Made by a program: the position numbers and the translations under genes. The notes under the pieces are model-generated. The model did no database searches. It was given only the letters and a program-made list of their open reading frames with translations, and was not told where the DNA came from. From Bin80 sp965208025 (GTDB taxonomy: Bacteria > Bacteroidota > Rhodothermia > Rhodothermales > Bin80), in assembly GCA_965208025.1 (NCBI GenBank), contig OZ242302.1, positions 1,736,001 through 1,800,000 on the forward strand: DNA of 64,000 nt, in the 5' to 3' direction. How positions within the stretch are numbered: position 1 is the first letter of the stretch; each line of letters begins with the position of its first letter. Shown piece after piece: positions 19,271-26,693 of this stretch.

Positions 19271-19765
19271 CCGACGGTGTGGGTTGACGAAATCGTGCGG
19301 AAAACGCATGGATGGCCGCAGCACATCCAATGTTATGCAGGACTTGCTTCGGAGTACCTCCAAGCAAATGGTGGTGTCATGACACTGGACGGATTAACCT
19401 CCGTACTGGAATCAGGGCATGAAGATCGCAAAGTGTATTACGAGGGACGATTGGATGATTTCAGGCCGTCGGAGACCCAATGTCTCGCCAGATCAATCGC
19501 GGATGTACAGCCAGGTCTCCCCATAGATGATATGAAACTATCCTTTTCTATGGCTCAGAAGTTTGGAAACGAAAAAGCGGAAAATCTCTTTAAGAAGTTT
19601 GAAGAAAAAGGGATTCTGGAAAAGGCCATTAAGGGATATGTTGTGCCAATCCCATCCATGCACACTTGGTTAATAGAGACCTATATCCCAAAGAAAATTG
19701 AACTATCCCGCGAGACGCAGAAAATCCGCGTAGAGCGAAGACGAGGTTCGGGGTTTCAAAGGTGA
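19271..19765 (+). pseudogene. 3' fragment of the AAA+ ATPase (left unit)
   Basis: Encodes only the C-terminal 165 or so residues of the ATPase at 20008-21195, beginning at DPTVWVDEIVRKTHGW. It lacks the Walker motifs. A GTG at 19277 could open it, but this is the ordinary Val codon of the gene and no ribosome binding site precedes it. It differs from the intact copy at a few positions before about 19380 and appears identical afterwards. Confidence 0.8.
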
Positions 19766-20007
19766 TTCCTAACCTTTTGCTCTTAGGGGCGGATTCATGT
19801 TCCTGTAACACACTTGACGGTAAGTACCCAGTGCTCTTCACGGATCGGCTGTGAGTCCCTTGGGGCTCAGTCTAGTCATGTTTTTGACCACTGAGCGTCT
19901 GTATGTCCGCAAAAGACAAATGATCAGGGACTAAATTATTTATTTCCAGATAAATACGGAACCAGTCAATCCAATGGTATGTCTAATTACCATAACTGAA
20001 TTGCACC
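19766..20007 (+). promoter_or_regulatory. Structured leader of the ATPase gene (repeated at 21196-21437)
   Basis: This 242-base region separates the 3' fragment from the intact ATPase gene and is repeated in the second unit. It contains several nested dyads. GAGTCCC/GGGGCTC (just before 19870) overlaps GCTCAGT/ACTGAGC (19865-19896, inner stem GTCA/TGAC), so the two hairpins exclude each other. ATTTAT/ATAAAT lies at 19938-19955. ATGGTA/TACCAT at 19974-19993 is placed 14 bases before the start codon, as expected of an operator or of control over ribosome access. No function is proven. Confidence 0.45.
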
Positions 20008-21195
20008 ATGTCCAAACTTCCTCCACTTACTGCTGCCTTTGATCGTGGACCCACTCGATATTTTCATGGGCGAGAAACCATTCGGAGAAGTTTCAAGAAT
20101 TTATTGGATCGAGCACACGCATCAAAGACTGGTACCACGTTCCTGATCCATGGTGCGCCAGGCGCGGGAAAAAGCGCTCTCCTTCATGAATGCGAGAAGA
20201 TAGCCGAAGCTGCCGAATGGCAGGCTGCAATCATTGATCCGCCGAACCTTTGGGAGGTGGACTCATTGCGGGAATCCCTGGGTTTGAGAAAGAAGTTCAG
20301 TTTCAGGGCTGGGGAAGCAGGTTTTTCCATTTTCGGGTTTGCATCTGCAAAAGTCAGTACCGATAAATCAATGCAGACGGTGAAACGGTTACTCCAAAAA
20401 GGCGAAAAACCCTTACTGCTCATTCTGGATGAAGCACAGAGATTGATAGATATCAGCACACCTGGGACCCCCCAAAAGATCATTGCCTCTACTATTCTCA
20501 ATGCGATCCATAATGGCCAACTCAATAAGCCTGTCGTCCTTCTTGCTGCTGGACTCAATCCAACCTTAAAAGCCTTTCAAACATTGGGCATTTCACGATT
20601 CGCTAAAGACTGCCTTGTGAAGTTGGGTGCATTAAGTAAGGAGTCCGAGCGCTTGGTAATCACGGATTGGCTCACAAAGGAGGGGGGATGTAAAGGAGAT
20701 CCGACGGTGTGGGTTGACGAAATCGTGCGGAAAACGCATGGATGGCCTCAGCACATCCAATGTTATGCAGGACTTGCTTCGGATTACCTCCAAGCAAATG
20801 GCGGCGTAATGACATTGGACGGATTAACCTCCGTACTGGAATCAGGGCATGAAGATCGCAAAGTGTATTACGAGGGACGATTGGATGATTTCAGGCCGTC
20901 GGAGACCCAATGTCTCGCCAGATCAATCGCGGATGTACAGCCAGGTCTCCCCATAGATGATATGAAACTATCCTTTTCTATGGCTCAGAAGTTTGGAAAC
21001 GAAAAAGCGGAAAATCTCTTTAAGAAGTTTGAAGAAAAAGGGATTCTGGAAAAGGCCATTAAGGGATATGTTGTGCCAATCCCATCCATGCACACTTGGT
21101 TAATAGAGACCTATATCCCAAAGAAAATTGAACTATCCCGCGAGACGCAGAAAATCCGCGTAGAGCGAAGACGAGGTTCGGGGTTTCAAAGGTGA
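20008..21195 (+). CDS. AAA+ ATPase with C-terminal winged-helix-like region (intact copy)
   Basis: A P-loop ATPase of the AAA_16/ExeA-like type. Walker A is HGAPGAGKSALL (residues about 48-59), Walker B is LLLILDEAQR (about 142-151), and sensor-1-like LLAAGLN follows. FAKDCLVKLGALSKES resembles the arginine-finger/linker region. The C-terminal third (GLPIDDMKLSFSMAQKF...FEEKGILEKAIKGYVVPIPSM) looks like a winged helix, suggesting DNA binding. 395 residues. It is the only complete gene in the tandem insert, read opposite to the R-M gene it interrupts. It could be a transposition regulator (TnsC/TniB analogue) or a stand-alone NTPase; I cannot assign a pathway. Confidence 0.8.
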   Translation: MSKLPPLTAAFDRGPTRYFHGRETIRRSFKNLLDRAHASKTGTTFLIHGAPGAGKSALLHECEKIAEAAEWQAAIIDPPNLWEVDSLRESLGLRKKFSFRAGEAGFSIFGFASAKVSTDKSMQTVKRLLQKGEKPLLLILDEAQRLIDISTPGTPQKIIASTILNAIHNGQLNKPVVLLAAGLNPTLKAFQTLGISRFAKDCLVKLGALSKESERLVITDWLTKEGGCKGDPTVWVDEIVRKTHGWPQHIQCYAGLASDYLQANGGVMTLDGLTSVLESGHEDRKVYYEGRLDDFRPSETQCLARSIADVQPGLPIDDMKLSFSMAQKFGNEKAENLFKKFEEKGILEKAIKGYVVPIPSMHTWLIETYIPKKIELSRETQKIRVERRRGSGFQR

Positions 21196-21437
21196 TTCCT
21201 AACCTTTTGCTCTTAGGGGCGGATTCATGTTCCTGTAACACACTTGACGGTAAGTACCCAGTGCTCTTCACGGATCGGCTGTGAGTCCCTTGGGGCTCAG
21301 TCTAGTCATGTTTTTGACCACTGAGCGTCTGTATGTCCGCAAAAGACAAATGATCAGGGACTAAATTATTTATTTCCAGATAAATACGGAACCAGTCAAT
21401 CCAATGGTATGTCTAATTACCATAACTGAATTGCACC

Positions 21438-22113
21438 ATGTCCAAACTTCCTCCACTTACTGCTGCCTTTGATCGTGGACCCACTCGATATTTTCATGGG
21501 CGAGAAACCATTCGGAGAAGTTTCAAGAATTTATTGGATCGAGCACACGCATCAAAGACTGGTACCACGTTCCTGATCCATGGTGCGCTAGGCGCGGGAA
21601 AAAGCGCTCTCCTTCATGAATGCGAGAAGATCGCCGAAGCTGCCGAATGGCAGGCTGCAATCATTGATCCGCCGACCCTTTGGGAGGTGGACTCGATTGC
21701 GGGAATCCCTGGGTTTGAGAAAGAAGTTCAGTTTCAGGGCTGGGGAAGCAGGTTTTTCCATTTTCGGGTTTGCATCTGCAAAAGTCAGTACCGATAAATC
21801 AATGCAGACGGTGAAACGGTTACTCCAAAAAGGTGAAAAACCTCTGCTACTCATTCTGGATGAAGCACAGACATTAATAGATGTCAGCACACCTGATAGC
21901 CCCCAAAAGATCATTGCCTCTACTATTCTCAATGTGATCCATAATGGTCAACTCAATAAGCCTGTCGTCCTTCTTGCTGCTGGACTCAATCCAACCTTAA
22001 AAGCCTTTGAAATTTTTGGCATTTCACGATTCGCTAAAGGCTGCCTTGTGAAGTTGGGTGCATTAAATAAAGAGTCCGAGCGATTGGTGATCAGAGATTG
22101 GCTCACAAAGGAG
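21438..22113 (+). pseudogene. 5' fragment of the AAA+ ATPase with frameshift (right unit)
   Basis: Begins like the intact copy (MSKLPPLTAAFDRGPTRYF) but has one extra G near 21694 (GACTCGATTGCGGG against GACTCATTGCGGG), which shifts the frame after WEVDS. Walker A has changed from GAPGAGKS to GALGAGKS. The downstream part in the other frame retains LLLILDEAQTLIDVS. The gene ends abruptly at GGAGGGGGG, where helicase sequence resumes. It carries more substitutions against the intact copy in its last 400 bases, so it is an older or separately evolved copy. Confidence 0.8.
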
Positions 22114-22124
22114 GGGGGCGGCAT

Positions 22125-23009
22125 ACTGTTTTCCTCAGCATATGAGGTAAGCCACCTTCGAACCGTTTCTGAACAGAGGTCTTTGGACATTTTCTTAGAC
22201 TTCGCAACTGTATTCATGAATGCAATACATGACTTGATACTTACATCACCGATCTCGCCGTCTGATGAGTTGATTACACCAGCTATTGCTAGGGTGAAAG
22301 CAAGACCTCTGATGTAGTCTGGTGTGGAAAGACTACTCCCTCCGGTAGATACTGCCTCTCTCGCAAGCTGAGTAGCAGTTCGCATCGTCTCATCACTATT
22401 TACCGCCAATGCGATAATTCTGTAATCGGCTAACCATTTATTTTGCACCGCCTTGACAAAACTCATGCGGTAAAGTTCAACACCAAACACTGACATATCA
22501 TCCATTGACCGAACGATCCACTCACTTTCCGATATCTTCTTCTTTACATCATAAATTTTTGGAGTAGCCGTTTGGTAAATTCTATATTTTACTGGAAATA
22601 GTTCAGAGTCATGACAAATTGTGAAATCTCTTAGCTTCCGTTCGTAGTCCACATCTGCATGAGTTGGACCCGTTCGTCTAATCTTTCTGCGAATTCCTGA
22701 TGTGCGATGCGCTTCGTCTGCAATGAGGACGGATGCTTTTGTTTCGGTAACACGGAGAGCCTCTGCGATCCGGTGCCCACTTTGATATGTCCCAAAGTTG
22801 CCACCACTTCCTTCCATGATCCACTCTCCTATCTTGCCTGCATCAGTCGTTACGTTACCTGGAATAGAACTCACAGAGGTATAGCTCTTATCAATGGTTG
22901 GGTCTTCGCTTGCGTTAATGCGTCCCTCCTTCTGCGGCATAGCCCGCAGTCTTATCTGAACACACAGCAAGCGGACGAATAGGGTGCAGGGAATGCTGTA
23001 GGTATTCAT
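22125..23009 (-). pseudogene. Helicase middle part of the disrupted R-M enzyme
   Basis: Contains SVSSIPGNVTTDAGKI, then VLIADEAHRTSG (Walker B/DEAH motif II) and YRIYQTATPKIYD (motif III, TATP), then helical sequence ending ...TSYAEENSM at the edge of the ATPase insert. The open frame runs on into the insert to 21948, but that part is not of this gene. The true sequence joins the preceding frame (22915-23829) near 22935, where a one-base change separates SDKTAGYA from KEGRINASEDP. No start codon of its own is credible. Confidence 0.8.
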
Positions 23010-23829
23010 TGCGTATTTGGGCTACGAGCGCAATTGACGGACAAAGTACAATAGACACATCACCTGGATGTGTGAGTTCCTCAACAATTCGTAGGGAGAT
23101 GCGAGTCTTGCCAGTTCCACAGGGGAGTATGATCCTGCCTCTGGCATCTCCTATTGGTACACCATCAGACTCCATGGCAATTTGTTCTCTCAGTAGCTTT
23201 ACGCATTGATTGACAACCTCTCGCTGCATACATGTCTTTGTCCTGATTGCACCCGCAGAATTATCTCCCAATGAACAATGTTCGCATTCGTCATCGGTAG
23301 AATACGCAGCATTCTGTAAAGCAAGTTCAATTCCCAGATTTATGGCTTGAAGATGATGATCTCCAGAATTGGCTAAATTATCTTTTACTTTACGAGTAAT
23401 AGAGAAATTACCATTCGTCACGAGCCAGCACTCTGCGAAAATAGACTTAAGACATGAAATCAAAAATTTAGAGATTTCTTCAAGCCCTACGTCCTCCCCC
23501 TTACCCTCTTCATCAAGTTCCCTAGACTTACATTGTATAGCGATCCATTTATGATCACTTCGGCGCAATGCAACACAGTCAATGGTATGGTTGTCTGCAG
23601 CTATGTTATCAAATTCCCTGAAGTTCAGGCGCTCGGGCCAGTCTTTCCAAGACCAACACTTCTCAACATCCAGCCGCTTAATCAGGGGAAGAACCTCACA
23701 GGTTAGTGATTCAAGCCACTTACCATCAGACGGGGCTTTACTTATCTCTTCAATTTGCTGAATTGCTCCAGCAATTTGCTGTTGCTCTTCCTGGGATGAG
23801 TATTGAGTATTACGACGTAAGTGAGCCAC
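22915..23829 (-). pseudogene. N-terminal nuclease and helicase P-loop of the disrupted R-M enzyme
   Basis: The N-terminal part has WSWKDWPERLNFREFDN, then TIDCVALRRSDHKWIAIQCK, the D...QxK pattern of an Mrr-type PD-(D/E)xK nuclease. After about 100 residues comes the helicase P-loop IILPCGTGKTRISL (motif I) and IVLCPSIALVAQIRNEY (motif Ia). This order, nuclease then helicase, is that of type ISP enzymes. The apparent GTG start lies inside the IS21 terminal repeat, so the real start is upstream of that element, possibly ATG at 26394 (MQYSLSIPNK, joining to NLRRNTQYSS in frame). Confidence 0.82.
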
Positions 23830-23974
23830 TGAATACGATTGATGTGAGCCACCTATTCCGCCGTTGGATTGGACATTTTGAGTTCATAGTTTGGGGATAT
23901 ACGCGTCGTATCATTCAAAACTCTCTCATCTTCGTATTCTTCGCATTTCATTTCACAAATTGCGAGGAATACCT

Positions 23975-25453
23975 ATGCCTACGAAACGAATTAAGATGAG
24001 AGAGATCAAACGTATTTTAGCCCTTCATTTTGTGGACAAGCTGTCCAACCGAGGGATTGCTCGGTGGGTCGGGATCAGTCGTGCTTCGGTCGCGCGTCTT
24101 CTTGAGCGTGCAAAGCGCGCGCAGTTGATGTGGCCATTACCTGAGGACATAACCGATGCAAAGTTGGAGGCAATGCTCTACCCTCCAACGACAGGAGATG
24201 CGTCGGTAGCGCGTCTGGTCCCGAACTGGGTTGAAGTTCGGAGAGAATTGGCACAACACCGATCGCTCACCCTTCATCAAGTGTGGACGGAGTACATTGA
24301 GGAGCATCCAACGGGCTATCAGTATAGTCGGTTTGCAGAGTTATATCGTAACTGGCGCTCCACGCAGGTAGATCCTGTGATGCGCCTGACGCACAAAGCA
24401 GGCGAGCGATTATTTGTGGATTACTCGGGGAAGAAACCCACCATTACGGATCCAGACGGTGAGGTTCGGGAGGTGGAACTGTTTGTGGCCGTACTGGGGG
24501 CATCTGGGTATCTATATGCGGAAGCGACGCAGTCACAGAAGGTCGCGGATTTCTGCGGATCAATTCGTCGGACCTTTGAGTTTTTCGGAGGCGTTCCGAA
24601 AGTGCTTGTTCCAGACAATCTAAAATCCGCGGTGATCAAATTCCGTACGGACGACACGCCGATTCTGAACGAATCTTTTCATGATTTGGCAGAACAGTAC
24701 AATGTGCAAGTATTTCCTGCACGTCCCAGAAAACCCAGAGATAAAGCGAAGGCAGAAGGCGGAGTTCTCTTGTTGCAGAGAAAAGTTTTGGGTGCGCTGC
24801 GAAACGTACCCTTTCACAGTCTTGCAGAACTCAATGAAGCGATTTTGGAGCAGGTTCAGGAACTCAATCAAACTCCGTTCCAGAAGCATAATACAACGCG
24901 TGCACGCCTGTTTGAAGAGATGGATCAACCGATGCTGCGTCCATTACCCCAAGAGCCGTATGAATTTGCGGTCTGGATCCACAACCGGAAGGTCTCCTTT
25001 CATTACCATATTCAAATGGACGAACACCATTACAGCGTACCGTATACCTACCTGAATCAGCAAGTGAGTGCACGCGTGACTGCAAAGACGGTGGAGATTT
25101 TTCATGGCGAGACCCGAATCGCATCTCACCTACGGGAGAGCGCGAAGCAGAAGTATACGACCGTTGAACAGCATATGCCGAAAAACCACCAAGACGATGA
25201 ATCGTGGCCACCGTCGCGATTGGTGAATTGGGCCAAACAGATCGGTCCTTCAACCACCGCACTGATTGAAGAAATTTTTGCGCGAGCGTTCGTTCCCGCA
25301 CAGGTGTTTCGGCGCTGCATGGGAATTCTTAAACTGGGACGTGAATTTGGCAATTCCGTTCTGGAACAGGCCTGTGAACATGCCTTGAATCAGGACCGAT
25401 TGACGACGGCGGCGGTGAAGAAACTGGCCAAACGAATCGCTGACGAATCTTAG
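23975..25453 (+). CDS. istA: IS21 transposase IstA
   Basis: DDE transposase of IS21. I chose ATG at 23975 (MPTKRIKMREIKRILALHF) preceded by GAGGAAT; the longer frame begins in the terminal repeat. It has an N-terminal helix-turn-helix (SNRGIARWVGISRASVARLLERA), then the catalytic core with LFVDYSGKKPTI (first Asp), GVPKVLVPDNLKSAV (second Asp) and PRKPRDKAKAEGGVLLLQR (Glu). The C-terminal beta-barrel part (YSVPYTYLNQQVSARV) is present. About 492 residues, undamaged. Confidence 0.93.
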   Translation: MPTKRIKMREIKRILALHFVDKLSNRGIARWVGISRASVARLLERAKRAQLMWPLPEDITDAKLEAMLYPPTTGDASVARLVPNWVEVRRELAQHRSLTLHQVWTEYIEEHPTGYQYSRFAELYRNWRSTQVDPVMRLTHKAGERLFVDYSGKKPTITDPDGEVREVELFVAVLGASGYLYAEATQSQKVADFCGSIRRTFEFFGGVPKVLVPDNLKSAVIKFRTDDTPILNESFHDLAEQYNVQVFPARPRKPRDKAKAEGGVLLLQRKVLGALRNVPFHSLAELNEAILEQVQELNQTPFQKHNTTRARLFEEMDQPMLRPLPQEPYEFAVWIHNRKVSFHYHIQMDEHHYSVPYTYLNQQVSARVTAKTVEIFHGETRIASHLRESAKQKYTTVEQHMPKNHQDDESWPPSRLVNWAKQIGPSTTALIEEIFARAFVPAQVFRRCMGILKLGREFGNSVLEQACEHALNQDRLTTAAVKKLAKRIADES

Positions 25454-25525
25454 CAATCCCCGTCTCCAATTGAACACAAAAATATTCGGGGCGCAGACTA
25501 TTATTCATCTAACTAACGAAACTCT

Positions 25526-26284
25526 ATGCTCTTACACCCAACCCTCTTGAAACTTGAACAGATGCGGCTCAACGGCATGGCCGCCGCCCTACGGGATCAA
25601 CTGGATACCCCAGATATAGACACCATGCCGTTCATGGATCGTTTGGGACTCATGGTCGACCACGAAGAGGCGGTCCGGGGAGACCGACGATTAGCCCGTC
25701 GGTTACACACCGCAAAACTGCGTCTTCAGGCCAACATGGCGAATCTGGACTACAGCGCGTCTCGTGGACTGGATAAGCGTCTCATGCTCCATCTATCGAG
25801 CTGTCCGTGGATTCGCCGTCAGCAAAATGTCATCATTACGGGGCCTACCGGAGTTGGGAAAAGCTATGTTGCTTGTGCACTGACACATAAGGCGTGTCTG
25901 GAAAACTTCAATACGCGCTATTACCGACTCTCCCGACTCTTAGAAACCCTGCAAACCGCGCGCGAGGAAGGCGGTTTCTTGAAAGCATTGAAACAGCTTG
26001 CTCGTATGGATGTATCGGTATTGGATGACTGGGGACTCCATCAGATTGCTGCGCATCCTCAACGAGACCTTATGGAACTACTGGATGATCGCTACACCGT
26101 ACGGTCTACCATTGTGACGAGTCAGTATCCCTTGGAAAAATGGTATGAGACCATGGAAGACCCTACCCTGGCAGATGCAATCCTGGATCGACTGGTCAAC
26201 AATGCACATAAAATTGAACTGACGGGAGAGTCCATGCGCAAAGTGCAAGGTCAACAAGAATTGAAGAACGAATCCATCTCGTAA
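25526..26284 (+). CDS. istB: IS21 helper ATPase IstB
   Basis: AAA+ regulator of IstA, related to DnaC/TnsC, which loads target DNA for IS21. Walker A is ITGPTGVGKSYVACAL and Walker B is DVSVLDDWGLHQI. The IstB N-terminal helices MLLHPTLLKLEQMRLNGMA are present. 252 residues, full length. It starts 72 bases after istA. Confidence 0.93.
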   Translation: MLLHPTLLKLEQMRLNGMAAALRDQLDTPDIDTMPFMDRLGLMVDHEEAVRGDRRLARRLHTAKLRLQANMANLDYSASRGLDKRLMLHLSSCPWIRRQQNVIITGPTGVGKSYVACALTHKACLENFNTRYYRLSRLLETLQTAREEGGFLKALKQLARMDVSVLDDWGLHQIAAHPQRDLMELLDDRYTVRSTIVTSQYPLEKWYETMEDPTLADAILDRLVNNAHKIELTGESMRKVQGQQELKNESIS

Positions 26285-26363
26285 TGCAACCCGTCTTGCA
26301 TACATACTTTGCACGACTTCGCCGACCGAATGGGTGGCTCCCATCAATCGTATTTGGTGGCTC

Positions 26364-26693
26364 TTTTGTTTGGAATACTCAATGAGTATTGCATTTGTCA
26401 AGAAATGATCACAAATATACAATCTATTTTCAAACAAACCGAAGTATTTCTTGCCTTCGCTGATATTCTGAGATAAATGCATTTGACAGAACCAAAACAG
26501 ACAGATATCAAAATGAGTCTCAGATATTCCTAAGGTAATTTTCTTAAATGCAGCCATCATCACCTCACCGACTAAACCGGCATCGGCCTCAGATGGAGCC
26601 GTCACTTACTTTGACACAGGAACTGGGTCGTCCAAATCACTGGTGAGACTCATCCTTGATCCACCGCAACGTTTGAGACGGGATAATCCACGA
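26364..26693. other. Spacer between the IS21 element and the decarboxylase gene
   Basis: No convincing gene. The minus strand carries an open stretch from 26605 that runs into IS21, but its composition does not look coding. A 17-base near-perfect palindrome AATACTCAATGAGTATT lies at about 26374-26390, and the related TGAGTATTGAGTATT lies on the other side of IS21 near 23800. Both would sit at the original 5' end of the R-M gene and may be regulatory. The ATG at 26394 (minus) is the candidate original start of the R-M gene. Confidence 0.4.

Larger units (their letters stand above)
19256..22115 (+). repeat. Two direct tandem units of 1430 bases
   Basis: Position n matches n+1430 throughout: 19271 with 20701, ORF starts 20008 and 21438, leaders 19766 and 21196. 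Each unit begins inside the ATPase gene just after the GGAGGGGG codons, runs through its 3' end, a 242-base leader and the next gene's 5' part, and ends again at GGAGGGG. The unit is thus circularly permuted relative to the gene. The central part of the two units looks identical, while the first roughly 130 bases and the last roughly 400 bases differ at many positions. Confidence 0.9.
19232..22121 (+). mobile_element. 2.9-kb insert composed of tandem AAA+ ATPase units, without a transposase
   Basis: This segment interrupts the helicase domain of the R-M gene. The triplet CAT occurs at both edges (19229-19231 and 22122-22124). Removing the segment with one CAT restores the helicase frame exactly. 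Inside are two head-to-tail units of 1430 bases. I find no inverted terminal repeats and no transposase, integrase or relaxase. Only one complete gene, the ATPase at 20008-21195, is present. The exact outer ends are uncertain because the first 25 bases (TAAGCTTCC...) are not in the repeat. The mechanism of insertion is not known to me. Confidence 0.65.
23823..26363 (+). mobile_element. IS21-family element (first copy)
   Basis: Termini are long imperfect inverted repeats with an internal repetition: GAGCCACTGAATACGATTG at 23823 and GAGCCACCAAATACGATTG reading inwards from 26363, each followed by a second GAGCCACC. It contains istA and istB in the usual order. No target duplication is obvious beside these ends. 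It lies at the extreme 5' end of the large R-M gene. Both genes are intact. Confidence 0.87.

Noticed and set aside
19277..19765. Separate small gene on the left of the ATPase array
   Set aside because: Identical in kind to the last part of the intact ATPase; it begins at an internal Val codon and has no start signals.
21948..22124. C-terminal extension of the helicase ORF (SFVSQSL... to RRTTGLLS)
   Set aside because: This is the antisense read of the ATPase 5' fragment; the helicase sequence proper stops at the insert edge.
21616..22317. 233-codon ATPase ORF starting at 21616
   Set aside because: Its first 25 residues are an out-of-frame read of the third ATPase copy before a one-base insertion, and its last 65 are antisense helicase sequence.
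26078..26605. 175-codon minus-strand ORF
   Set aside because: Most of it is antisense to istB and IS21 end; the remainder does not look coding.
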